A DNA stretch of 64,000 nucleotides from Selenomonadaceae bacterium (GTDB lineage Bacteria; Bacillota; Negativicutes; Selenomonadales; Selenomonadaceae), in the NCBI GenBank assembly GCA_017614505.1, contig JAGABT010000016.1, positions 62,001 through 126,000 of the forward strand, read 5' to 3'. The notes beneath the pieces are model-generated. The model worked only from the letters and a program-made list of their open reading frames with translations, was not told the origin of the DNA and made no database searches. Positions 60,601-64,000 of the stretch are shown here, piece by piece. A program made the position numbers and the translations under genes. Position 1 is the stretch's first letter. Each line of letters begins with the position of its first letter.

Positions 60601-62982
60601 GCTGCCGATTCTGTACTGGAGGAATTTAAACTGACCGTCAAATCCGGATTCGGCGCCTCCTGCTACACTGCTTGTGAGAGTAACAGTTCCATTTTTAGCC
60701 GTCGTCAGTATCAAGGTATCAGTACCAGCTGTGCCGCCAACTGTAGCGCGTTCGCTCTTGGTGATATCGTCTGTCAGTACCAGAACAGTATTGCTGCTGA
60801 AGCCGTCCTGAATATGCGCGCCGCCCGTGCCAAGCTGCAGGTCTTCAACGTCGCTTGCAAGCGTATCGATAGTCAGTTTGCCCGTGACAGCCGTCGCATT
60901 TATTGCCGTAACGCCGGTAACACTGGCGTGGTCGGTAATGGCGCCGAGCGTGACATCAGCGGCTTTGACCAGCGTTATTGTGCTGTTGGCTTTGTTGTAG
61001 TCGAATTTTTCGGAGATACCCATGTAGGTATCGTTGGTGTCGGCGCCCCTGACATGAGCCGCCGCCACGGTAGGAATGGTGAGCGAGCCTTTACTGTCGT
61101 CAAAAGTAATGAGGATTGTGCCGCCTGTCTGGTTCTTCGTTTCTCCTACGACGTAGCTGTTCGCATAGATTGTGTCGCTGGCGTCGGCGCCAGTAATCAC
61201 GACATTTCTGGCGCCTGCAGTGGCAAGAGTTATATTTTCGGCGCCATTTCCTTTATTGAGGGTAACCTTTGTAACGTTACTGCCAATTTCGAGACCCGAA
61301 CTGAGCGTTACATATGACGCGTCGATTTCCTGAATCTGATGTTTGTATGTGCTGGAATCGGCATTGGCGCCATGACTGAGCGTGGTCGTTCCAGGAAGAG
61401 CGGTGAGCTTAAGACCGTCGTTGCTGACGACGTAATTTGGAGTGTAGTTATTTGTGTAGCCGCCGTCACTAGCTACGAGCGTCGCTACAGCTGTAGTCGA
61501 GCTGGCGTCATGCATAACGATTGAGCCGCCGCCGCTGAGGTTCAGCGTCAACTGGTATCCGCTGCCGGAAACTGTGCCGTAGGTGCCGCCCAGTACCGAC
61601 TGGCTGTTTGCAACAACGATAGTGTCGGAGTTGTCAGCGCCAAAGATATGAAGCGTGCCGCCGGTGTAGGTTACCTTCATATCTTTACCTTTAGCCTGAA
61701 CCGTGTTCGAGCCGCTGCTAGCAAGCGTAACGTCTGTCAGCGTTGAAGTCGTTGCGATGTTCAAGCCGGATACGTTGTTGACCTTTGCATTTATTGCGAC
61801 AATGCCGGTGGTGGAAATGTCGATATGCTTGGATGTACTTGAGTCGTTGTCGAGTGTATAGCCATTTGCGGCGCTGGTGAGCGTTATGGAACTGTCGGCT
61901 GCTTTATAGTCAAAGGCTGCGTTGATTTTGATTTTATTAGTCTGAATTGCGCTGACATAAGCCGTGGGGATAATAATCGTACCGCCATCGTCACCATATG
62001 CAATGCTGGACGTTCCGTTGGCAAGGTGCTGAACGGTAGAAACAGTCGCGCCGGTATCAGACGCCCAGATTAAGTCGTTTGTTCCTAATCCTGAACCAAT
62101 GAACGTGACACCACCTGTACTGATTGTTACATTGTCAACGGAGCCGCTGGTGAGCGCCACCTGCGTTATGTTATTACCAAGAGCGACGTTCAACGCACTA
62201 CTGCCGGCATTGAGTCTGGTTACGCCGGTTGAGAAAAATGCCGCGGCTCCGTCGGCTCCCAAAGCTGCGCCGCTACTAGTGAGTTTGATTGTGCTTTCGT
62301 TTTTGTCGTAGTAGAAGTTTTGGGAAACGAGGCTAGCTCCATTAGCCGTTCCGCCCAGCGTAACCGTTTTGTCGCTCAGGGTGAGGACGTTGCTGTCGGT
62401 GAAGGTTATTTTAATACCGTTGCCATTGCTGTAGCTTTCAGTTTTTAAAACCTCGTTGCTGTCTACAAAAATCTTGCCGGTGTTTCCATTGAAAGTGACG
62501 GGGTTGTTCAGCCCAGCGGTGTCAAAAACAACAGTCGTGGTGCCATCGGCATTGTTATTGGTGATAGCCGTTGAGCCGCTGCCGGAAACTGTAACAGTAA
62601 CGCTTGCAGCTGCATTGTTGTAAATGTTGTCCGTGCCACTGTTGGCTCCGCCGGTTTTAACTGCGCCGCCAGCATTGAGATTGAATGTTTCGCCTGCGGT
62701 ACTGCCTGTAATGGTGACAGTCGTGTTAGCTGTGATGTAGGTGACGCCGCTCAGATATGTATTGGTGCCAGTAGCGCCGGAGCCGATGTTAAAACTGGTA
62801 CCAACTACTGAAGTGGCAGTTCCGCCGTTGCTTAAATAGACGTATTGATTGTCGCTAGGAGTCTCGATGGTATTGACTGTTGCATTGATTCTGCCGCCCG
62901 CAACGCTGGTGCCACCGCTAAGTGTAACGCCGAGATTATCAAAACGCTGGACGTCGAAGTTTATCAAAGAAAATTTATCCAC
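45604..62982 (-). CDS. Giant RTX-type repeat protein, probable type I-secreted surface protein
   Basis: 5792 residues from GTG at 62982 (AAGGAG nine bases upstream; the TTG six codons earlier overlaps that site). No classical signal peptide; the N-terminus is MDKFSLINFDVQRFDN, then Thr/Ser/Gly/Ala-rich beta-repeat sequence with only scattered RTX (first cluster at about 1200-1350: GGGGSDTIDAS, GGAGDDKISLG). From about residue 3000 on come some 13 repeated modules with FGYYxY, ITLNxDF, IDASxV, IxGNxxxN, several GGxGxDxLxGG calcium-binding nonapeptides, FVYxxGxDxIxDY and DVVLxVGxxGTITVKNAK. C-terminal end lacks repeats (SSLSDNDYSVTSIEGVDYTD), like an RTX secretion signal. Needs an ABC exporter, HlyD and TolC-like set, none in the window. 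Role in adhesion or as a cell-surface scaffold is inferred. Confidence 0.9.
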   Translation of the reverse strand: MDKFSLINFDVQRFDNLGVTLSGGTSVAGGRINATVNTIETPSDNQYVYLSNGGTATSVVGTSFNIGSGATGTNTYLSGVTYITANTTVTITGSTAGETFNLNAGGAVKTGGANSGTDNIYNNAAASVTVTVSGSGSTAITNNNADGTTTVVFDTAGLNNPVTFNGNTGKIFVDSNEVLKTESYSNGNGIKITFTDSNVLTLSDKTVTLGGTANGASLVSQNFYYDKNESTIKLTSSGAALGADGAAAFFSTGVTRLNAGSSALNVALGNNITQVALTSGSVDNVTISTGGVTFIGSGLGTNDLIWASDTGATVSTVQHLANGTSSIAYGDDGGTIIIPTAYVSAIQTNKIKINAAFDYKAADSSITLTSAANGYTLDNDSSTSKHIDISTTGIVAINAKVNNVSGLNIATTSTLTDVTLASSGSNTVQAKGKDMKVTYTGGTLHIFGADNSDTIVVANSQSVLGGTYGTVSGSGYQLTLNLSGGGSIVMHDASSTTAVATLVASDGGYTNNYTPNYVVSNDGLKLTALPGTTTLSHGANADSSTYKHQIQEIDASYVTLSSGLEIGSNVTKVTLNKGNGAENITLATAGARNVVITGADASDTIYANSYVVGETKNQTGGTILITFDDSKGSLTIPTVAAAHVRGADTNDTYMGISEKFDYNKANSTITLVKAADVTLGAITDHASVTGVTAINATAVTGKLTIDTLASDVEDLQLGTGGAHIQDGFSSNTVLVLTDDITKSERATVGGTAGTDTLILTTAKNGTVTLTSSVAGGAESGFDGQFKFLQYRIGSGTPVTVGTQFDYDITNKVKTITYRAGDTIESTDSNYYPAGFNVIDASAQTDIADSHSATIVIPTVTGATASSITLKLGSSTGVVTLSSYAQENITYKGGKWSISSSNSNDKIKFDSNFTSAVTSTTLIGAEVGEVQSGRPYQVNFANGDYLVIQDGASEAGIIDNTGRPQINKAFMYEVKNASTEVTLIGTAQAVTIGTLPGAVTNIDATRASDTVTFSTALGDSTTQVTVGAATKLVLSGGGASNVTVSGMSDTFVWNGYQAGQVAEFGSGNFNNIVSSKNITTKVNGVSQSGWALTVSETGVAKTVDVTVTGSNLTSADLRAKGSTTSLAGISVNFDYDGKTDTDKATLTIVKGKTGVKLGDGAGYEKYSTNTKVIDASGASGSIDIKILDDTTNGVEVKLEGSAANATVTGNSDGNGDTVTAGTGTLYFNGQAGTGADKVTFGVKGGTAYGGGGSDTIDASAATSASNPVYIDGGAGDDKISLGAGGGSVYGGGGNDDIDASQITSNKFYINAGAGNDNITLGSGYNQSTLVTDGSDTVIYNGGLLTVLKESSHASGYSTIKAGDNLTAVTKTENNAADGTIKVTFDGNSKNVITIPNTYIIADRAGTATLAGISKYYNTTALNEIQLLSTTNAPITIQAYGTIQNDEDNIAYISTDVTKIDATKAVVHTAIDTHSDTSSIAISLGEAGNDVTIRGNGSVTATKDKGTDKITYAGGIVSLSNLSADDKVYIAADSAGTITSATHGSGNNSILTISFSKAGRDNTLYIASADADKVLKTNGEDIKEISSKFSYDRANSEITLLSKTTQLTVDDYGTEVKKIDASAVASAATINLKDGNDGIKVDFGTNDKGGIIYTSSKADTIVGEGKGDITVVSGSIASGGIGDYVKLDGTGGGYFNFAGNGNTVGATLKATSATNYIRVNAGSGADLIEIGDGKANITDLGGANTIKAGSGNVTITTGADNDLIEVNGAAVINAGAGKNTIKSGDAAINVIADGTDANLENNITLGIGGGTINAQASTGVTKVNATTAENSVYLYGGASTTSVTLGTNAGGLIDLTKGSNASDTVIYNGGTLRIMGTDAKDTIKVGTLIDSQLISKTERVVIDGNTYLSVTFGDPGTKSTSVLTMPYETKLWKSNGSETYKEVSSLFTYTAGANDDSAITLSSNFPATIVGAASSANTLAVPDGVHVINTTLVQSDAPVTIASVAGGATLQLGRAAYVSLDNQDEDILQLGTSAGGNVSVVGFESSKDVIKLPTDYSLVSSGYASEQDTNTLVVTLRHKSGDTTTQQKVYLVDGANVTDSSKAVTSVTLVDAKGNVIGGEQHNGISSKYFYDVASKSITLHPYLPSATIVSGEDGTDYPSTVLNINMNNTVKAVNFTGNSNANNITVGASGGTIAGGDGADTFVLDAKNIANGLTSDVTIVDYTTGDKIVFNSETIVTATSIAQGTITATLATGKTLKLKDVADESLSVYQTKNGQQVALSAISNNFTWTATNSAGSDGTVSIVSGFGGIIGGTASGAIAYPDITSKIDASATSEDLIINLQDKVTGVTLKASGGADTIYYTPVASSEVTVTGFDAENDVIRLTTSANVQSTTWVGDSSKDLRIAFTDGSSIVATGVKNTDFKFLNSDGKTQVSGISGYYNYDNGGSITLNAEITDLDEISASLYPSGVVTIDAASITTDMVVNGNAKDNYIQIGKGGSYIGGEGNDTFVYTDGTVTISDYNLKGSDKIKIDGTAVTGIQKTEYDGNDLVITFESGKVLTVTNAKGKTLDVTSTQAGSDTITAAISGFFGFDANIGTITLNDAATSIDKGSYPSNTTKIDASALSKGVTLELNTKITGVTGTTAGDTFIFTGGSDATVSGVTSADKIQLKATGNTLYKTQIESSTGDLKVYLASDTAGTNSTTNILTLEGLANPDSWVPALSVTDGNGIAVNGISGYYSYAPHDNTITLNSALTGTLANSQYPTNVKNIIVDPSNNQQLIVNGNALANTIKGGLGANSLLGAAGNDSLYGSEDTAKSEGDYLNGGAGNDYIEVKKADNVLIGDAGKDTLIGGTGNDTFDGGNDNDLIKAGGGDANSLFGGAGNDTLWGSSSTNATALTTMTGGQNNDVFIFNGEAELIITDYTAGQDVIKLSGINGASVGSSSVDGKDVILNVVDAVTTTTSLGKVTVMNVVGKELTVYRSTGSESFVEPAETRIFGYYNATEDDADNKIISLNADFEGTLDTKTYSTAVTVIDATSVTNDITINGNAKHNSIYGGEGSDKIYGSTGNDTLTAYSSDTTKINAGDDTIYGGAGTDLIYGSSSGNNVLYGETENDTIKGLGGNNTIYGGAGADSLMAENGDNYITGENDNDYIEVKATGNNTLYGGAGNDTISVVSGGTGTTGNNFINGDAGNDYINVTVSTGLNTIYGAGDKDTIYGGDGDDYIDGGAADDYISGGKGYNTLIGGAGNDTFLHESDADANDIITTYDGTGKDRIVLASTDSIGSSKVNENDVILNVVSGGADKGTITIQNAKEKVIDVYKADGTLLESRVFGYYNYGTDTGANVKAISLNSDFEEVTLKSTVYPTDTRLIYADSVEAEVYVQGNAQNNTIHGSNYDDTLEGGAGDDYLLGNDGANSLVGGAGDDTLVAGKDENTLTGGAGSDLYIYTSGNDVITEYEVGKDKIRLSTTTVVSTAVDGANVILTLGDDNNVLTINNAKDKVITLEEYKSDGNYIKTEGIFGYFTYERNNADKIAGITLNADYAGPLATTTYATTVTTIDASLVDANIVINGNTQANHIIGSSNNDAETIYGGAGDDTIEGKGAAADVFYGGDGNDSLVGNASADILYGDAGNDTLEGGDDDDSLYGGTGNDTLDGGAGSDYLEGGDGNDSLNGGEGNDSLIGGAGKDSLIADAGDNYFDGGADADYIVAATLGSDTIKGGDGNDTIVHRGSDIIITDYKFNAKESDVISLSSGKVGSSTLEGNDVILNIVDDNGGDNGTVTVVGAKDSSIRVVYSDGTTETRIFGYYDYDNTNKNAITLNAGFSGTLNSTLYPSDVVSIDAASVQAEGTLTIYGNDKANYIAGSDGIDAIYGDAAADTILGNGGDDTLIGGAGNDSLLGGEGADSINGGDGNDTIEGGKDNDTLVGGAGTDVFVFAEGEDVITDYEENKDVIRYDTASAVSLASSSIDGKDVVLTFQNGGTVTVKNAKDKKIKLGALDDAADPTGKIYGYYLEDPNDANSVTISSSFAEKEFNAKTYNSDITNINASLLEDGNAISIRGTDKGTNIIGSSNNDTIIGGKAADTLSGESGNDVVYGGSGADTLYGGDGDDILYGEADNDYLAGNSGLDTLVGGAGNDTFAYIEGDDIITDYETGKDMIELPSTTLVTSSLNGNDVVLELGTGGYITVKGAKDKKITLADATSTVSGVFGYFDGVGQATISVNSAFAGTELNEKMYKGDVVVEAIDASQLTDKGIIIRGNSNSATSILGGSGNDSIYGGSQGDTLLGGDGDDYIFGTSGNNSMEGGEGNDTIVGGTGSDSLDGGDGDNVLTGGTGVDYFVFSSGNDTITDYKVGEDVIALGSADVSISSSSINGDDVILNVGEKGTITVKNTKGKKIRVVNELAGTDNTRVFGYFDYESLDAGGSITLTADFPEKEIKDAIYGEDVTAINGQLLGKGITFYANSKASEGTSIIGSNYNDVIIGASGKNDTLDGGDGKDTLTGISGNNYFVHSKGEDIITDYTYNDNRQDVIILTDTLIGKANISGKDVVITTTGDGVITIKNAKDKYISIAQSGTSPTEATARIYGYYNYGQNDDGGEDTNTVVINSDFKEKKFIAESLAPEATVVDASEVERGVVIESGHSETSIRIIGSDYNDKLTAGNNGDTLQGNDGTDTLVGGAGADVFLHTGGSDYIENYDSDADVIMLSETSLASSSVSGKNVVLTLESGKIITVKNAKDQKLTVVDATGSELTTETRVFGYYSYDSETQTITLNQNFSESAGLNESHYNTEVQVIDASKVSKSVKVTAGSSANMTIVGSNSNDKLNAGTAQSVYINGGKGNDQITGGSEDDTLIGGEGADTLEGKGGNDTFIYVGGAEVIKDYVYDGDQSDVIVISDGAVVSSTVRSKDVVLTISKNNTITVKNAKDATLSVVDSTGTDTRVFGYYSYGETTETIVLNSDFVDKALTTDQYVSEITTIDGSSLTKGLAINGNEKDNVITGGKYADKIDGGNGADSISAGDGNDSINGGEGDDTIIGGAGNDTFVGGDGADRFVYVAGNDVIADYSNGDSDVVKLSSGKVGTSNYKGTDIVLNVVDVSNARKAIGTITLKGQKNKEITVIDANDVSDTRLFGYYSYGDTTDTIILNSDFGGMLYSTTTDNAAYYSSSVVVVDGSNVKKASNIQGNGANTITGGTANDTITAGSGNSYLAGGAGNDSLIGGDGADTLVGGAGNDTMYGAGGANTFVFTAGSEVVADYSAGENNVIRLSSGRVTASTVKNGTDVVLTVGNKGTLTVKNASATELTVIDASGTSETRLFGYYDYADATKTITLNTDFKGTLGSATGEGTAFYAADVVNIDASKVNNSIVIQGNGIANKITAAKKSTTIVAGTGANTIIGGNAADSIIGGDGTDSISAGTGNDIVSGGDGADILDGGAGNDSLNGDAGADSIYAGAGNDTLTGGDGNDIFVYSAGADIITDYVSGSDVISISGGTVTASTVKNGNVVLTVGSKGTITVVNGKNQNLTVAQNNSTVTGIFGYYTGQGTNSIKLNADFTGTLYAEQSDENAYYPSNIATIDGSQVKNAITIMGNSNNNRITAGKRNTTIDGGAGNDTLIGGAGADSLYGGEGADVLTGGAGNDTLYGGAGNDTLSGGAGRDVFMYSGGSDVITDYVAGQDTIRADGVTVSRSAASGSDLIFTMSNGSAVTVKNGNGKKVTFIDSNGLYNGSNGNIAVSGRSSNAVDDFWFTEDDDNFTTSSSGAKLDDISSLSDNDYSVTSIEGVDYTDITKDSRNAADKLVSSTK
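45900..54010 (-). repeat. Array of about 13 large RTX modules inside the giant gene
   Basis: The module opening (Phe/Tyr-Gly-Tyr-Tyr/Phe) recurs at about 53992, 52988, 52425, 51568, 50959, 50363, 49757, 49226, 48718, 48166, 47606, 47048 and 46391. Spacings run from about 510 to 1000 bases (170 to 330 residues); the C-terminal modules are the most regular (510-660). Length differences come mainly from the number of calcium-binding nonapeptides in each module. Confidence 0.85.
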
Positions 62983-63061
62983 AATAATCCGCTCCTTCAA
63001 ATAAAAAAATTACAGTCCTTGTGAGAAAATCCAATCCTTAAATATCGGCGGTGCGTAAAGA

Positions 63062-63200
63062 AAACAAAAACCGCCTGTGCGGTGGGCGGCGAATCTGCGA
63101 GGGAAGGGTATCTATATAGAAACGCCCGCCGACTAAAACTCCGAAACGTCCATGTTAGAAAATCGCAAGAGTACCTGGCGAAATGACGAAAGACCTCCAA
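63062..63200 (-). promoter_or_regulatory. Structured leader of the giant gene with an intrinsic terminator
   Basis: The gap 62983-63354 has no convincing gene. On the minus strand the region 63200-63100 contains several short inverted repeats, followed by CCGCC...GGCGG (63085-63089 with 63071-63075) and TTTTTGTTTTC, an intrinsic terminator about 80 bases before the start codon. This is the layout of an attenuator or riboswitch. I do not recognise a known aptamer, and c-di-GMP-I consensus was looked for and not found. A 67-codon frame here looks accidental. Confidence 0.45.
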
Positions 63201-63281
63201 TCCTTTGAATTTGGCGTTTCGAACATAATTAACGTTATAAAGTACTAACTACTTTCATATCGAAAAAAAAGCCCAATTACT

Positions 63282-63325
63282 TAATAAAAAAAGCGGCTCC
63301 ACAATAAAAAAACTGCGCGAGCCGC
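63282..63325 (-). terminator. Rho-independent terminator after the GH32 gene
   Basis: GCGGCTC/GAGCCGC arms with a 19-base loop, then TTTTTTT on the minus strand, about 30 bases past the stop. Confidence 0.8.
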
Positions 63326-63354
63326 CGAGTGAATACAAGTGTAAAAATTGAGTG

Positions 63355-64000
63355 TTATTTCCAGTTAAGAGAGCCGAGCGTGTAGACCTTGCCGTTAATC
63401 TGGTCGAGCGGAGCGTCGGCGGAAATTTCGAGCTTAGGCGCGATGCCTTTCTGTTCGGGATAAATGAGCAGGCTGCAGACTTCCTCGCCGTTCTGCAGGA
63501 AAAGTTCAATCGCGCTGTGGTCAACGAACAGATCGAACTGGAGCTCAAGGTTGGCGAAGAGTTTGAATTTGCGCGTGCCGATATTGACGTCGGTGTTTTT
63601 GCCGTCGTTGAAGGGGCGAATACCCATGCCGCCGAATTTCATGCCGTTGCGATCGATGAAGATAGTCTGGGTGTCGCGGTCGTAGCTGAAGGTGAACTGC
63701 TCGTCGCCGAATTTGAGCGCGGCGGTAACCTTGCGCGCCTTGCCGAATTTAATGGTAACGTCGGATTCGGATTCAACTGGGAGCTGGACGGCGGTTTTGG
63801 CGGTATTGGCAACGTCGACACTTTCGCAGCTCTTGCGCAGGGCTTTCATTTCTTCGACGGGGCGATAGCGGAGCTTGCCTTCATGGAGAATGAGCTCGCG
63901 CGGCATGGTGAGCGTGTAGAGCCAGCCGTCTTTGGCGGATTCGACGGTATCAGTGAGGTCGGGCATACCAATCCAGCCAACGAGGATATGACGGGCTTCA
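63355..64000 (-). CDS. GH32 sucrose-6-phosphate hydrolase-like protein, C-terminal part (partial)
   Basis: Open at the window edge; 214 codons visible. The frame reads ARHILVGWIGMPD at the edge and then DGWLYTLTMPRELILHEGKL, a GH32 signature for the end of the five-bladed propeller, followed by the C-terminal beta-sandwich (FTFSYDRDTQTIFIDRNGM, LQFDLFVDHSAIELFLQNGE with the usual DxSxxExF pattern). GH32 enzymes split sucrose-6-phosphate or fructans. The catalytic N-terminal Asp and RDP motif lie outside the window. Fits scrB; neighbouring PTS or regulator genes cannot be seen. Confidence 0.88.
   Translation of the reverse strand, partial: EARHILVGWIGMPDLTDTVESAKDGWLYTLTMPRELILHEGKLRYRPVEEMKALRKSCESVDVANTAKTAVQLPVESESDVTIKFGKARKVTAALKFGDEQFTFSYDRDTQTIFIDRNGMKFGGMGIRPFNDGKNTDVNIGTRKFKLFANLELQFDLFVDHSAIELFLQNGEEVCSLLIYPEQKGIAPKLEISADAPLDQINGKVYTLGSLNWK

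Noticed and set aside
62997..63200. 67-codon minus-strand frame in the leader of the giant gene
   Set aside because: It has a TTG start with a possible site, but the composition is odd and it spans the terminator hairpin; treated as non-coding leader.
63062..63200. c-di-GMP-I riboswitch upstream of the giant gene
   Set aside because: The conserved core sequence was looked for by eye and is absent; only a general leader/terminator structure can be supported.

Overview
The window looks like chromosome from an anaerobic, diderm (outer-membrane-bearing) Firmicute of the Negativicutes/Selenomonadales type. I infer this from gene content, not from a database search. The evidence is two SLH-anchored porins with C-terminal Phe, an LptD/OstA-like outer-membrane protein, strong AGGAGG-type ribosome binding sites with frequent GTG/TTG starts, a SCIFF peptide (a clostridial-lineage RiPP precursor), indolepyruvate:ferredoxin oxidoreductase, an FprA-type diiron flavoprotein and a lone SufB. 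Coding density is high and genes lie on both strands.

Layout. 1-3154 (minus): a signalling operon with a receiver-GGDEF protein, a membrane-anchored BMP-family ligand-binding protein and a membrane sensor cut by the window edge. 3351-3986: a GIY-YIG endonuclease-like gene. 4000-7531 (plus): typA, ecfT and truA. 7590-9497: a cytidine-deaminase-like protein that has lost its zinc ligands, then fprA. 9704-14841 (minus): two SLH porins, a ZnuA-like lipoprotein and pyruvate kinase. 15074-19200 (minus): sufB, iorA, a small unknown gene and iorB. 19327-20171 (plus): a 61-residue peptide with a leader-like motif and an ECF sigma factor. 20161-27760 (minus): eight or nine consecutive secreted proteins related to FlgT/FlgO/FlgP (LPP20, CsgG-like) families, with no flagellar or curli genes in the window. 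28236-30161 (plus): a small secreted protein and an LptD-like protein.

30184-37417 (plus) is an arginine biosynthesis cluster (argJ, argB, argD, argF) interrupted twice: by a GIY-YIG gene plus recT between argJ and argB, and by three tandem peptide genes, two with double-glycine leaders, between argD and argF. It is followed by scfA (SCIFF) under a near-consensus promoter, then a truncated HD-domain remnant. 37771-41999 (minus) holds gltD, mnmA, a soluble mini-chemoreceptor and a second receiver-GGDEF protein. Divergently, 42189-45335 carries an Hpt protein and a hybrid histidine kinase, together plausibly one phosphorelay. 45604-62982 (minus) is a single 17.4-kb gene for a giant RTX-type repeat protein with about 13 repeated modules of roughly 170-330 residues and a structured 5' leader. 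The window ends in the C-terminal part of a GH32 sucrose-6-phosphate hydrolase-like gene.

Five copies of a dispersed palindromic repeat (8097, 9519, 14930, 27894, 45404) occupy most of the larger intergenic gaps. The strongest leads for something undescribed are the FlgT/FlgO/FlgP-like secreted cluster, the double-glycine peptide family inside the arg cluster, the paired GGDEF architecture with a decayed second active site but a retained RxxD I-site motif, and the giant RTX protein with its leader RNA. No tRNA, rRNA, CRISPR array or insertion sequence was recognised.
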